A stretch of 64,000 nucleotides of DNA. Source: Micromonospora sp. WMMD882 (GTDB taxonomy: Bacteria > Actinomycetota > Actinomycetes > Mycobacteriales > Micromonosporaceae). The stretch spans positions 2,232,001 to 2,296,000 of the forward strand of contig NZ_CP114903.1 of the NCBI RefSeq assembly GCF_027497255.1. The letters run 5' to 3'. Shown in pieces: positions 1-8,678 of the stretch (position 1 is its first letter; each line of letters begins with the position of its first letter). The position numbers and the translations under genes were made by a program. Below the pieces are notes generated by a model. That model was not told the DNA's origin and ran no database searches. It saw only the letters and a list, made by a program, of their open reading frames with translations.

Positions 1-1
1 C

Positions 2-1084
2 TACATGCTGCGGTGGGCCGGGGACCGCACGGACCCGTTCAAGTTCATCGAGGTCGGCCAACTGCCGGCCCAGGTCGCCGACCTGACGGTGCACGACGGG
101 CGGATCTTCGTCAGCACCTGGTCGGCCGTCGGCGCCGGGTCGCTCGCCGCCGGATCGTCGGGCCGCGCCGGCGTCCGCTCGCTGCTCGGCCGGATCGGCG
201 TCCTGCCGGCCGCCGAGGTCAACCCGGCCATCGCGGGCGTCTGGATGAGCCCACGGCTGAGCGACGGCGACCCCGGCCTGACGCCCGCCGACCTCGGGTC
301 GTGGCAGCAGGTCTGGAGCGCCCAGACCTACGAGCCGGACCCGATCATCGCCAGCTCGTACGGCCTCGGCGCGCTCTACTCCTTCGAGGGCTACCTCTAC
401 TGGGGGACAATGCACGTCCCGATGAAGTCGACGAGCATGGTGGCCGAGGCGTACCCGCCGGCCGACGAGGTCACGGCGCGGGCCACGCTGGAGAACTCCC
501 AGCGCGCGGTGAGCATCTTCCGGGGCAAGCGGTTCGGCACCGCCCTGGAGAACATCGAGCTGCTGTACGGGGAGGCGAGGCTGCCGGCGTACGACGCGGC
601 GGCGAACGACGGCGCGGGCGCCTGGAAGTGGACCTCCACCGGGTACCGCCCCCGCTACGGGCACATCGGGTTCGGCAACATCTACACCAACTACACCTGG
701 ACCATGGAGGTGTCCGGCGGGCGGCTGTTCGTCGGCACGATGGACTGGAGCTACCTGGCGAAGGACCTGCTGCCCCAGGCCGCGCAGGCGATGGGCTTCG
801 CCAACGCGGCCCGGGGGCTGAGCGACGACCTGGACCCGATCACCATCGACCCGGCGCTGTACGGCGGTGACCTGTACATGTTCGAGTCGAGCCTGCGCCC
901 GGCCACCGCGGTCGACACGAAGGGGATGGGCAACTATCTCAACTACGGTTTCCGCACCATGGTGTCGGACGGCTCGACCCTGTACCTCGGGATGGCCAAC
1001 CCGATGAACCTGCGCACCGACCCGAACGACGGCGTGCCGGAGGGCGGCTGGGAGCTGATCAGGCTGACGCCCACCAGGCGGTGA
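2..1084 (+). CDS. Beta-propeller-like protein of unknown function, 5' truncated
   Basis: Only the C-terminal ~360 residues lie in the window; the reading frame is already open at base 2, so the start is probably upstream. The protein is rich in short blocks of the type GGRLFVGTMDW, DGRIFVSTW, GGDLYMFESS and DGSTLYLGMANP. These recur at intervals and resemble blades of a beta-propeller (inference). There is no membrane segment in the visible part and no catalytic motif I recognise. It converges on the nagZ-like gene, with two hairpins between them. Function unknown; a secreted or surface propeller is the most reasonable guess, but the signal peptide would be outside the window. Confidence 0.7.
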   Translation, partial: YMLRWAGDRTDPFKFIEVGQLPAQVADLTVHDGRIFVSTWSAVGAGSLAAGSSGRAGVRSLLGRIGVLPAAEVNPAIAGVWMSPRLSDGDPGLTPADLGSWQQVWSAQTYEPDPIIASSYGLGALYSFEGYLYWGTMHVPMKSTSMVAEAYPPADEVTARATLENSQRAVSIFRGKRFGTALENIELLYGEARLPAYDAAANDGAGAWKWTSTGYRPRYGHIGFGNIYTNYTWTMEVSGGRLFVGTMDWSYLAKDLLPQAAQAMGFANAARGLSDDLDPITIDPALYGGDLYMFESSLRPATAVDTKGMGNYLNYGFRTMVSDGSTLYLGMANPMNLRTDPNDGVPEGGWELIRLTPTRR

Positions 1085-1089
1085 GCGTT

Positions 1090-1145
1090 CCCGTGGGGCT
1101 GCCGCCGGGCAGCCCCACGGGGCCCCGCTGCCGCCGCTGCGGGGC
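1090..1145. terminator. Two hairpins between convergent genes (bidirectional terminator)
   Basis: Bases 1090-1103 and 1108-1121 form a perfect 14-bp stem (CCCGTGGGGCTGCC with a GCCG loop). A second perfect 7-bp stem follows at 1122-1128/1139-1145. They fill the gap between the stop at 1084 (plus) and the stop at 1149 (minus). There is no U-tract, as is usual in actinomycetes. Confidence 0.6.
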
Positions 1146-1148
1146 GGC

Positions 1149-2666
1149 TCAACAACGCACCCGGGCGTCGTGCACGCCGATCGACGTGCCGGTGAGGAGC
1201 TCGGCGGCGGCCCGCGCGCCGGCCATGCTCGCGCCGTGGGTGGCCACGTGCACCCGGCCGGTGACCAGCACGGGCAGGCCCAGCTCCACCACCACCGCGT
1301 CCGGGCGGGCGGCCAGCGCCCGCGCCACCGCCGTCCGCATCCACCGGTGGCGGTGCAGGTCCCGGACCACCAGCACGAGCCGGCGGTCGGCCGCCCCGGC
1401 GACCGGGTCGGCGGGCAGGTCCGTCTCGGCGTACCGGACGGTGGTGGTGCCGGGGAGCAGGTCGGCCAGCGGCTCGCCGAGCCCCCAGGGGGTCTCCGCG
1501 CCGATGGCGATGTTGCGCGGCGGGGCGAACTCGACCACGTGGACCGGGCCGGTCAGCGGCAGCGGCGACGCGTCGGCGTCCGCGGCGGTGACCCGCAGGG
1601 CCCGCCGGGCGGCGGTCAGCCCGACCCCGTTGCCGCCGGTGTGCCGGGGGCGGCCCGCCCGGGCGGTGACCGTCCAGGCGGCGAGCTGACCGACCCGCTT
1701 GGCGGCCTCGGCGAGGCGTTCCTCGGGCAGCTCGCCGGCGACCACCGCGGCCACGATGGCGTCCCGCAGCCGGCGGGTGGTCGCCTCGTCGGCGTGCTCC
1801 CCGCCGACGCAGATGGCGTCCGCCCCGGCGGCCAGCGCGCGCACCGCCGCGCCGGTCAGGCCGTACGGGCCGGCGACCGCGCGCATCTCCACCGCGTCGG
1901 TGACCACCACCCCCTGGAATCCCAGCTCACCCCGGAGCAGGTCGGTCAGCACCGCCCGGCTCAGGGTGGCCGGCAGCGCCGGGTCGAGGGCGGGGACCAG
2001 CAGGTGCCCGGTCATCACCGCCTGCGCCCCGGCGGCGATGGCCGCCCGGAACGGCACCAGCTCGCCCGCGTCCAGCCGGGCCCGGTCGGCGGTGATCCGG
2101 GGCAGGTCGTGGTGCGAGTCGACCCGGGTGTCGCCGTGGCCGGGGAAGTGTTTCGCGCAGGCGGCCACCCCGCCGGCCTGTAGCCCGCGCACCCAGGCGG
2201 CGGTGTGCCGGGCGACCAGCCCGGGGTCCGCGCCGAACGACCGTACGCCGATCACCGGGTTGTCGGGGTTGGAGTTGACGTCGGCGTCCGGAGCGTAGTC
2301 GAGGGTGACGCCGACGGCCGCCAGCTCCGCGCCCAGGTCGCGGGCGACCTCCTCGGTGAGGTACGGGTCGTCGACCGCGCCGAGGGCCAGGTTGCCGGGG
2401 CGGGAGCTGCCGGGACCGGACTCGATCCGGGTGACGTCGCCGCCCTCCTCGTCGATGGCGACGACGATGTCGGGACGCTCGGCGCGCAGCGCGGCGGTGA
2501 GCGCGGTCACCTGGCCGGGGTCGACGACGTTGCGGGCGAACAGCACGACGCCGCCCAGCCCTTCGCCGAGCCACCGGCAGACCCACTCGGGCGGGGTGGT
2601 GCCGACGAAACCGGGTTGCAGGACGGCGGCGGCCAGACCGGTCAGATTCCCCATCGGTGCGCTCAT
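1149..2666 (-). CDS. nagZ: Glycoside hydrolase family 3 beta-N-acetylhexosaminidase (NagZ-type)
   Basis: About 505 residues. The GH3 TIM-barrel carries the diagnostic NagZ loop KHFPGHG at about residues 172-178, followed by D183-S184-H185, the Asp/His pair that serves as acid/base in this subfamily. The likely nucleophile is D257 in VVTDAVEM. A second C-terminal alpha/beta domain follows (residues ~350-500). The family removes terminal GlcNAc from muropeptides or chitin fragments, so a role in cell-wall recycling is likely. No signal peptide is obvious, suggesting a cytoplasmic enzyme. The start at 2666 is chosen because GGAG lies about 11 bases upstream and the protein begins just before the GH3 fold; longer in-frame starts reach 2756 without a site. 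Confidence 0.9.
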   Translation of the reverse strand: MSAPMGNLTGLAAAVLQPGFVGTTPPEWVCRWLGEGLGGVVLFARNVVDPGQVTALTAALRAERPDIVVAIDEEGGDVTRIESGPGSSRPGNLALGAVDDPYLTEEVARDLGAELAAVGVTLDYAPDADVNSNPDNPVIGVRSFGADPGLVARHTAAWVRGLQAGGVAACAKHFPGHGDTRVDSHHDLPRITADRARLDAGELVPFRAAIAAGAQAVMTGHLLVPALDPALPATLSRAVLTDLLRGELGFQGVVVTDAVEMRAVAGPYGLTGAAVRALAAGADAICVGGEHADEATTRRLRDAIVAAVVAGELPEERLAEAAKRVGQLAAWTVTARAGRPRHTGGNGVGLTAARRALRVTAADADASPLPLTGPVHVVEFAPPRNIAIGAETPWGLGEPLADLLPGTTTVRYAETDLPADPVAGAADRRLVLVVRDLHRHRWMRTAVARALAARPDAVVVELGLPVLVTGRVHVATHGASMAGARAAAELLTGTSIGVHDARVRC

Positions 2667-2745
2667 GCCTGCCCGTACTCCTCGGTGTCCCGGCGACGGA
2701 CTCCCCTGCCGTCTGCGGTGCCGACCAATGGTCACATCGTCCCGG

Positions 2746-2772
2746 GTAATAGTCAATAAACCTTTCTATTAC
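2746..2772. promoter_or_regulatory. Inverted repeat GTAATAG-N13-CTATTAC in the nagZ upstream region
   Basis: A perfect 7-bp inverted repeat (2746-2752 and 2766-2772) sits in the only AT-rich patch of this region. On the minus strand its spacer and left arm contain TTGACT (2756-2751), a good -35 hexamer for nagZ, but the matching -10 (GACCAT at 2733-2728) is poor. An operator overlapping the nagZ promoter is the likely reading; the regulator is unknown. Confidence 0.4.
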
Positions 2773-2831
2773 TGAGAGTGGCGGAACGGTCGACCGTGGC
2801 GGCGGCGCGAACGGCGTGCGACAGTGCCAGG

Positions 2832-2960
2832 GTGCATGCCTGGACCCTCCTGCTCGCCGCTGACGAGGTCAGTTGGCACGAGATCCCCGCCGTCCGCGTC
2901 ATCGGTCTCGTCGTCGGCGCGGTGTTCCTGGTCGCCGCCATCCGCGCCATGTTCCGCTGA
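2832..2960 (+). CDS. Small single-pass membrane protein, hypothetical
   Basis: About 42 residues from a GTG at 2832. An alternative GTG at 2778 would add 18 residues but lies only 5 bases from the inverted repeat and has no ribosome site. The chain ends in one hydrophobic helix (VIGLVVGAVFLVAAIRAMF) preceded by an acidic, amphipathic stretch (AADEVSWHEIPAVR). It is divergent from the nagZ-like gene. Such short actinobacterial membrane proteins are often conserved but uncharacterised. No function can be inferred; whether it is translated is uncertain. Confidence 0.45.
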   Translation: MHAWTLLLAADEVSWHEIPAVRVIGLVVGAVFLVAAIRAMFR

Positions 2961-3092
2961 CCCCGCCCGACTCCGACCACCCCGTCGGCCCGCGGGCCGC
3001 GACGGGATCGGTGTGCGGCGGCGTCCGCGGGGTACCGCGGAGGGATCCGGTCGCAGACGGTCGGCCGGTGACGCGCCGCGAGGAGGAGAGAC

Positions 3093-4043
3093 GTGAAGAT
3101 CGGTTACTTCCTGTCCAGTGAGGAGTTCACCCCGGCCGAGCTGGTGGCGCAGGCCCGTGGCGCGGAACAGGCCGGGTTCGAGGCGCTGTGGATCTCCGAC
3201 CACTACCACCCGTGGGTGGACGCCCAGGGGCAGAGCCCGTTCGTCTGGTCGGTGATCGGCGCGCTGAGCCAGGTCTGCCAACTGCCGGTGACCACCGCCG
3301 TCACCTGCCCCACCGTCCGGATCCACCCGGCGGTGCTCGCCCAGGCGGTGGCGACCAGCGCGGTGCTGCACTCCGGCCGGTTCGTGCTCGGCGTCGGCTC
3401 CGGGGAGGCCCTCAACGAGCACATCTTCGGCGACGCCTGGCCGGGCGCGGACGTCCGGCTGGAGATGCTGGAGGAGGCCGTCGACGTGATGCGGAAGCTC
3501 TGGGCGGGTGGTTTCGTCAACCACCGGGGCCGGCACTACACGGTGGAGCAGGCCCGGATCTACACGCTGCCGCAGACGCCGCCGGCGGTCTACGTCTCCG
3601 GGTTCGGCCCGAAGGCCGTCGACCTGGCCGCCCGGATCGGCGACGGGTACGTCAACATCTCGCCCGACGCGGACCTGGTGCGCCGGTTCCGCGACGGCGG
3701 GGGCGGCGACAAGCCGTGCCAGGCCGGCTTCAAGGCCGCGTACGCCGACACTGAGGAGGAGGCCGCGCGGATCGCGTACGAGCGGTGGCCGAACGCCGGG
3801 GTGCCGGGCGAGCTGTCCCAGGTGCTCCCCTCACCACGACACTTCGAGCAGGCCGCCCAGCTCGTCGCGCCGGAGACGGTACGGCAGGCGTTCGTCTGCG
3901 GCCGGGACGCCGACGCGCACCTGGCGAAGATCGAGGAGTACGCCAGGGCCGGCTTCGACGAGGTGTACGTGGCCAACACCGGCCCGCACTGGCAGGGGCT
4001 GTTCGACCTGTACCAGCGCGAGGTCCTGCCCCGGCTGCGCTGA
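3093..4043 (+). CDS. F420-dependent LLM-class oxidoreductase (G6PDH-like)
   Basis: 316 residues, a complete luciferase-like (beta/alpha)8 barrel. The N-terminus MKIGYFLSSEEF, the block SDHYHPWVDAQGQSPFVWSV and the VGSGEALNEHIFGD segment are typical of the actinobacterial F420 subgroup related to F420-dependent glucose-6-phosphate dehydrogenase. Members use deazaflavin F420 to oxidise or reduce small substrates; the actual substrate cannot be read from sequence. The GTG start at 3093 follows an excellent AGGAGGAG site. It reads in the same direction as the recQ-like gene 72 bases downstream, with no clear functional link. Confidence 0.88.
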   Translation: MKIGYFLSSEEFTPAELVAQARGAEQAGFEALWISDHYHPWVDAQGQSPFVWSVIGALSQVCQLPVTTAVTCPTVRIHPAVLAQAVATSAVLHSGRFVLGVGSGEALNEHIFGDAWPGADVRLEMLEEAVDVMRKLWAGGFVNHRGRHYTVEQARIYTLPQTPPAVYVSGFGPKAVDLAARIGDGYVNISPDADLVRRFRDGGGGDKPCQAGFKAAYADTEEEAARIAYERWPNAGVPGELSQVLPSPRHFEQAAQLVAPETVRQAFVCGRDADAHLAKIEEYARAGFDEVYVANTGPHWQGLFDLYQREVLPRLR

Positions 4044-4115
4044 CGCCCCGCGCCGACGCGACCGCCGCCGACGTCCGGTTTGGGGCGCGGACCGGCCGGG
4101 TAACCACGGCCACCG

Positions 4116-5753
4116 ATGACACGATCCTCGGACACCACGATCCTGCGGCGCGCGGCGCGCGACCTCTTCGGCTGGGACGAGCTGCGGCCCAACCAGCTCG
4201 CCGCGATGCGGGCGGTGATGAAGCGACGCGACGCGCTGGTGGTCCTGCCCACCGGCGCGGGCAAGTCCGCCATCTACCAGATCCCGGCGAGCCTCATCCC
4301 GGGTTGCACCGTGGTGATCTCCCCGCTGCTCGCCCTCCAGCACGACCAGATCGAGTCCCTGCACGAGCGGCGACGCCCGGAGCTGCGCGCGGTGCGGATC
4401 AGCTCCGACGAGAGCCCCGCCCAGCAGGCCGAGGCACTGGCGGAGGTGCGGGCCGGTCGGGCGGAGTTCCTCTTCATCACCCCGGAGCAGTTGACCAACC
4501 CGGACCGGCTGGCCGAGGTCCGCGCGCTGGAGCCGGCCCTGGTGGCGATCGACGAGGCGCACTGCATCTCCGCCTGGGGGCACGACTTCCGCCCCGACTA
4601 CCTGGCCCTGGGCCACCTGATCGAGGGCATCGGCCGTCCCCCGGTGGTGGCGTTGACCGCGACCGCGTCGCCGCCGGTGCGGGACGACATCGTCGCCCGG
4701 CTGCGGCTGCGTGACCCGGAGCTGGTGCTCTCCGGGCTGGACCGGCCCAACCTGTTCCTCGAGGTCGCGCACTGCCCCACCGAGGACTACCGCTGGCGGC
4801 GGCTGGTCGGGCTGCTGCGGGACGAGACCCGGCCGGGCATCATCTACGTGCCCACCCGCCGGTCGGCGGAGGAGCTGGCCGAGCGGCTCACCGGGGCGGG
4901 TTTCCCGGCGCAGTTCTACCACGGTGGCATGCCCTCCGGCGCCCGGGGCGAGCTGCACCGGGCGTTCCTCGCCGACCAGGTGCCGATCATGGTGGCGACC
5001 TCGGCGTTCGGGATGGGCATCGACAAGCCCAACATCGCCTGGGTGGCGCACATGGCCCTGCCGGACTCGCCGGACAGCTACTTCCAGGAGATCGGCCGCG
5101 CCGGCCGCGACGGCGAGCCGGCCCGGGTGCTGCTGCTCTGGCGGGCCGAGGACGTCGGCCTGCAACGCTACTTCAGCGGCGGCCTCCCCGACGAGCGGCA
5201 GTTGCACGAGCTGGCCGCGCTGCTGCGCGCCAAACCGGCCAGCCGGCGGCAGCTCCGGGAGCTGACCGGGCTGGGGCCGCGCAAACTCGGCCAGTACCTC
5301 GCCCTGCTGGAACAGGTGGGCGCCGCCGAGCCCCGGGGCCGCCAGCGGATCGGCGTCCCCCGGTACGCTCCGCAGCCGCGCGACGCCGCCCGGGCGGCCC
5401 ACACCGAGGCGGAACGGCAGCAGACGGTGACCCGGTCCCGTACCGACATGATGCGTGCCTTCGCCGAGACCACCGGCTGCCGGGGGCAGGCGCTGCTGGC
5501 GTACTTCGGGGAGCAGATGACCGAGGTCTGCGGGCACTGCGACAACTGCCACGCCGGCACCAGCGTCACCGCCGACCCGACCGACGGCGACGCGCCCTTC
5601 CCGGTGCACAGCCAGGTCCAGCATCCCGAGTGGGGAGCCGGCATGGTGCTGGGCTACGAGGAGGACCGGATGACGGTTCTGTTCGACGACGTCGGGTACA
5701 AGACGTTGTCCGTGCCGGTGGTGAGTGGACAGGCGTTGCTGACGCTGGTCTAG
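4116..5753 (+). CDS. recQ: RecQ-family ATP-dependent DNA helicase
   Basis: 545 residues, 3'-5' superfamily 2 helicase. Walker A is PTGAGKS (K50), motif II is DEAH near residue 150 followed by the RecQ-specific CISAWGHDFRPDY aromatic loop. The C-terminal helicase block ends with QEIGRAGRDG, the motif VI arginine finger. The RecQ zinc-binding module is visible as CRGQALLAYFGEQ...VCGHCDNC. There is no HRDC domain; instead the last ~50 residues (VQHPEWGAGMVLGYEEDRM) resemble the small beta domain found at the end of UvrD/PcrA-type helicases. Probable role: recombination and fork repair. The ATG at 4116 has no strong ribosome site, but the fold begins directly after it. Confidence 0.92.
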   Translation: MTRSSDTTILRRAARDLFGWDELRPNQLAAMRAVMKRRDALVVLPTGAGKSAIYQIPASLIPGCTVVISPLLALQHDQIESLHERRRPELRAVRISSDESPAQQAEALAEVRAGRAEFLFITPEQLTNPDRLAEVRALEPALVAIDEAHCISAWGHDFRPDYLALGHLIEGIGRPPVVALTATASPPVRDDIVARLRLRDPELVLSGLDRPNLFLEVAHCPTEDYRWRRLVGLLRDETRPGIIYVPTRRSAEELAERLTGAGFPAQFYHGGMPSGARGELHRAFLADQVPIMVATSAFGMGIDKPNIAWVAHMALPDSPDSYFQEIGRAGRDGEPARVLLLWRAEDVGLQRYFSGGLPDERQLHELAALLRAKPASRRQLRELTGLGPRKLGQYLALLEQVGAAEPRGRQRIGVPRYAPQPRDAARAAHTEAERQQTVTRSRTDMMRAFAETTGCRGQALLAYFGEQMTEVCGHCDNCHAGTSVTADPTDGDAPFPVHSQVQHPEWGAGMVLGYEEDRMTVLFDDVGYKTLSVPVVSGQALLTLV

Positions 5754-5841
5754 CCTGAACCCCGGCCGGTCCGCCCGACGGCGCGCCGGACAACGGCGCG
5801 GCGTCGTCGTACCTGTTGGACCACACGAGAGGGGCGTTGTC

Positions 5842-6345
5842 GTGATCGAGCAGCCGGCGTACACCGGGTTCGGGTTCTCCGACGAGGAGTGGGGGCTGCT
5901 GGTCGGCCTGCCCCAGTCGGTCCTGACCGCGGCGAGCGCGGCCGAGTCCGACGGCGCCCGACGCACCCGGGCGGAGAACGCGGCCGGGCTGGAGACCATC
6001 GCGGCCGGCCGGGAGTCGGCCAGCCCGCTGGTCGCCGCCGTGGCCGGGGAGATCGTCTCCCGGGTGGGCGACCCGGAGGCCGGCGAGGAGCTGCCGGTGA
6101 TCGCCCCGGCGGATCCGCAGGCCCTCATCGACGACGTCCTCGCCCGGGCCGGGCAGGCCGCCGCGCTGCTCGCCGGCCGGGTGGACGAGGGGCAGGCCGG
6201 GGCGTACCGGCACTGGCTGGTGGAGATCGCCGACCAGGTGGTGGGGGCGGCCTCGACCGGCGGCATCCTCGGCATCGGCGGGGACGTGGTCAGCGACTCC
6301 GAGCGCCGGTTCCGGGACCGCCTCTCCCAGGTGCTCGACGACTGA
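5842..6345 (+). CDS. Conserved hypothetical protein, helical
   Basis: 167 residues from a GTG at 5842 with GAGAGGGG upstream. The sequence is alanine-rich and predicted by eye to be almost all helix, with no signal peptide, no membrane segment and no cysteine. The middle has SRVGDPEAGEELPVIAP and the end a glycine patch, TGGILGIGGDVVSDSERRF. It looks like a small cytoplasmic actinobacterial protein of unknown function. It stands between recQ and an AraC-type regulator on the same strand. Confidence 0.75.
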   Translation: MIEQPAYTGFGFSDEEWGLLVGLPQSVLTAASAAESDGARRTRAENAAGLETIAAGRESASPLVAAVAGEIVSRVGDPEAGEELPVIAPADPQALIDDVLARAGQAAALLAGRVDEGQAGAYRHWLVEIADQVVGAASTGGILGIGGDVVSDSERRFRDRLSQVLDD

Positions 6346-6464
6346 CCCGCCGGGTGGGCCCGGCCGGCCGGCCTCGGCGTCGCGCGCACCGCGTCACGTC
6401 CGGGGTGTCGGTGCCGTCGTCGACAATGGGACGAGTCGAGGGCGATCAGGAAGCGGGTGGTGAC

Positions 6465-7511
6465 ATGCTGCCGACCGAGAGCGTGGACACCGGGCACCTG
6501 CCGCCCGCCGACCGGTTCCCGTTCTGGCTCGACATCACCGCCCGGGCCACCGCGCCGGTGGCGATGAGCAGCGAGCACGCCGCCGACTTCCAGGCCTTCG
6601 CCCGCTTCGTCGACCTGGCCGGGCTGCGGCTGACCTACTTCCGCTACCAGTCGCTGACCGGCCGGCGCACCTCCCGGATGATCCGGCGGGACGATCCGGA
6701 CGTCTTCCAGCTCGCCCTGCCGCTGTCCGGGACGAGCTGGATCAGCGCGCTGCGCCGGGACACCTCGTTGCGCAACGCCAACTTCACGCTGCTCGACTAC
6801 CGGCGTCCGCACCAGTTGATGCACACCGGGCCGGACGACGGCCGGACACCGGCGGCCTCGCTGACCGTCGTGCTGCCCCGGGAGCTGCTGCCGATCCCGT
6901 CGAACAAGCTGGACAGACTCACCGCGTCGCAGCTCCCGGGCGCGGAGGGGATGGGCGCGCTGCTCGCCCAGCACATGCGGCACATCACCACGTATCCGGA
7001 GCAGTACGACGCGTCCGAGGCGCCCCGGCTGAGCCGGATCACCCTCGACCTGGTCTCGTCCCTGCTGGCCCGGCACCTCGACACCGAGGCCGCCCTGCCG
7101 GTCGACGTGCGGCAGCAGACGCTGCTCGTGCAGGTGCGGGCCTTCGTCGAGCGGCACCTCGGGGACGCCTCGTTGACCCCGCAGACGGTCGCCGACGCCC
7201 ACCACATCTCGCTGCGCTCGCTGCACCGACTGTTCGCCGGCGAGGAGGAGACCGTCGCCCGGATGATCAGACGCCACCGGCTGGAACGCTGCCGCCGGGA
7301 CCTGGCCGACCCGCGGCTGCGCGACCGGGCCGTGCAGGCGATCGGCTGGCGCTGGGGCTTCACCGACAAGACGCACTTCAGCCGGGCCTTCCGGGCCGCG
7401 TACGGAATGAGCCCGCAGTCGTACCGCCGGGCGGAGGAGTTGGCACGCAACGTCAACCCGGTGGCACCGACGGGCAACGACCCGCCGGCATACTGGCCTC
7501 TGACCGGCTGA
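6465..7511 (+). CDS. AraC/XylS-family transcriptional regulator
   Basis: 348 residues. The N-terminal ~200 residues form an AraC-binding-like sensing domain (PPADRFPFWLDITARATAP is typical of actinobacterial members). The C-terminal ~100 residues hold two helix-turn-helix units: LTPQTVADAHHISLRSLHRLF, and then AIGWRWGFTDKTHFSRAFRAAYGMSP, which carries the family signature. It probably controls a nearby or distant operon in response to an unknown ligand. The start at 6465 is preferred because the protein begins with the usual short leader; an in-frame ATG at 6426 would add 13 residues. It converges on the topoisomerase gene. Confidence 0.88.
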   Translation: MLPTESVDTGHLPPADRFPFWLDITARATAPVAMSSEHAADFQAFARFVDLAGLRLTYFRYQSLTGRRTSRMIRRDDPDVFQLALPLSGTSWISALRRDTSLRNANFTLLDYRRPHQLMHTGPDDGRTPAASLTVVLPRELLPIPSNKLDRLTASQLPGAEGMGALLAQHMRHITTYPEQYDASEAPRLSRITLDLVSSLLARHLDTEAALPVDVRQQTLLVQVRAFVERHLGDASLTPQTVADAHHISLRSLHRLFAGEEETVARMIRRHRLERCRRDLADPRLRDRAVQAIGWRWGFTDKTHFSRAFRAAYGMSPQSYRRAEELARNVNPVAPTGNDPPAYWPLTG

Positions 7512-7570
7512 CCAGCCGGGCGACGACCGGTGGCGGGGAGGGGCTCCGCGGGCAACGGGGGTTGCGGCAG

Positions 7571-7590
7571 CGTCACGCGGGCGCGTGACG
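7571..7590. terminator. Short hairpin between convergent genes
   Basis: Bases 7571-7579 and 7582-7590 are perfectly complementary (CGTCACGCG, GG, CGCGTGACG). The pair lies in the 183-bp gap between the AraC-type gene (plus) and the topoisomerase gene (minus). A weak bidirectional terminator is possible; nothing else was recognised in the gap. Confidence 0.3.
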
Positions 7591-7694
7591 TGCGCCCAAG
7601 CCGTGGCGCGTGCTCCGCCGTCCGGTCCGGCCCGCGACGCCGGGCCGAACCCCGGCCCCGCCCCCGTCCGTCCGGACGCCGGTGGCGGGGCCGG

Positions 7695-8678
7695 TCAGGC
7701 GTCCGTCAGCAGGTCCAGCACCGCCCGCTCGGCTTCCGACCGGGTCGTGTCCGGGCCCACCGCCACGCGTACCCCGTCGTGGTAGAGGTCCACCACCCGG
7801 GGGTCCACGTAGGACGTCCGGGCCACCGTGGGGGTGTTGCCGAGCAGCTCGGCGACCTCCCGCATGACCGCCGCGACCGCCCTGCGCCGCGCGGTGACGC
7901 CACGCTGCTCCCCCGCGGCGGCCAGCTCGACGGCGGCCAGCACCGTGGCGTGCCAGGTACGGAAGTCCTTGGCGGTCATCTCCCCGCCGCTGGCCTCCCG
8001 CAGGTAGTCGTTGACCTCGTCGCTGCGCACCTCCCGCCAGGCCCGCCCGTCCCAGTAGCCGAAGAGGCGGTCCGCGGCGCGCCGCCGCTGGCGCAGGTTG
8101 CGCAGCACCTGGCACAGCTCCGGGTCCTCGATCCGGCGGACCTGCTCGACGCCGCCCTTGGCCGGAAACTCCAGCACCACGCATCCGCCCCGCGCGCGGG
8201 CGTGCTCGGGGCGCAGGGTGGCCACCCCGAAGGTCGGGTCGTCGCCGGCCGCGTACTGGTCGCTGCCGACCCGGAACATGCCCATGTCCAGCAGCCGGGC
8301 GACGGTGGCGAGCACCCGCTCCCGGCACAGCCCCCGGTCGGTCAGGTCCCGCTCCACCCGGTCACGCAGCGTGGGCAGGCGGCGGGCCACCTCCAGCATG
8401 TGGTCGAACTTCGCCTCGTCCCGCTTCTCCCGCCACACCGGGTGGTAGAGGTACTGCTTGCGGCCGGCCGCGTCGACGCCGGTCGCCTGGATGTGCCCGT
8501 TCGGGTACGGCGAGATCCACACGTCCCGCCAGGCCGGCGGGATCACCAGCTCCCGCAGCCGGGTCACCTGGTCCGGGTCGCGTACCGTCGCGCCGGAGGG
8601 GTCGAGGAACTCCCAGCCCCGCCCCCGTCGGCGACGCCCGTACCCGGGCCGGCCCGGGTCGCTACGCCGTAACCGCAC
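7695..8678 (-). CDS. DNA topoisomerase IB (eukaryotic/poxvirus type)
   Basis: 327 residues, the usual size of bacterial topoisomerase IB. The N-terminal beta domain contains IPPAWRDVWISPYPNGHIQATGVD and RKQYLYHPVWREKRDEAKF. The catalytic domain has KDFRTWHAT, and the active-site tyrosine lies in PTVARTSYVDPRV near the C-terminus. The enzyme relaxes supercoils through a 3'-phosphotyrosyl intermediate. It is the last gene of the heptose operon, and its ATG at 8678 lies 17 bases inside the preceding glycosyltransferase gene, so it is probably cotranscribed and translationally coupled. A role in glycan synthesis is not expected; the linkage looks like an accident of operon growth. Confidence 0.9.
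   Translation of the reverse strand: MRLRRSDPGRPGYGRRRRGRGWEFLDPSGATVRDPDQVTRLRELVIPPAWRDVWISPYPNGHIQATGVDAAGRKQYLYHPVWREKRDEAKFDHMLEVARRLPTLRDRVERDLTDRGLCRERVLATVARLLDMGMFRVGSDQYAAGDDPTFGVATLRPEHARARGGCVVLEFPAKGGVEQVRRIEDPELCQVLRNLRQRRRAADRLFGYWDGRAWREVRSDEVNDYLREASGGEMTAKDFRTWHATVLAAVELAAAGEQRGVTARRRAVAAVMREVAELLGNTPTVARTSYVDPRVVDLYHDGVRVAVGPDTTRSEAERAVLDLLTDA

Noticed and set aside
2725..2733. ACCA-A-TGGT palindrome as a DasR (GlcNAc) operator
   Set aside because: The half-sites are in the opposite orientation to the DasR consensus (TGGT...ACCA).
3831..7376. 1181-residue open frame on the minus strand
   Set aside because: It lies opposite recQ and the AraC gene, is rich in Arg/Gly/Pro/Gln shadow sequence and shows no domain; the plus-strand genes explain the region.
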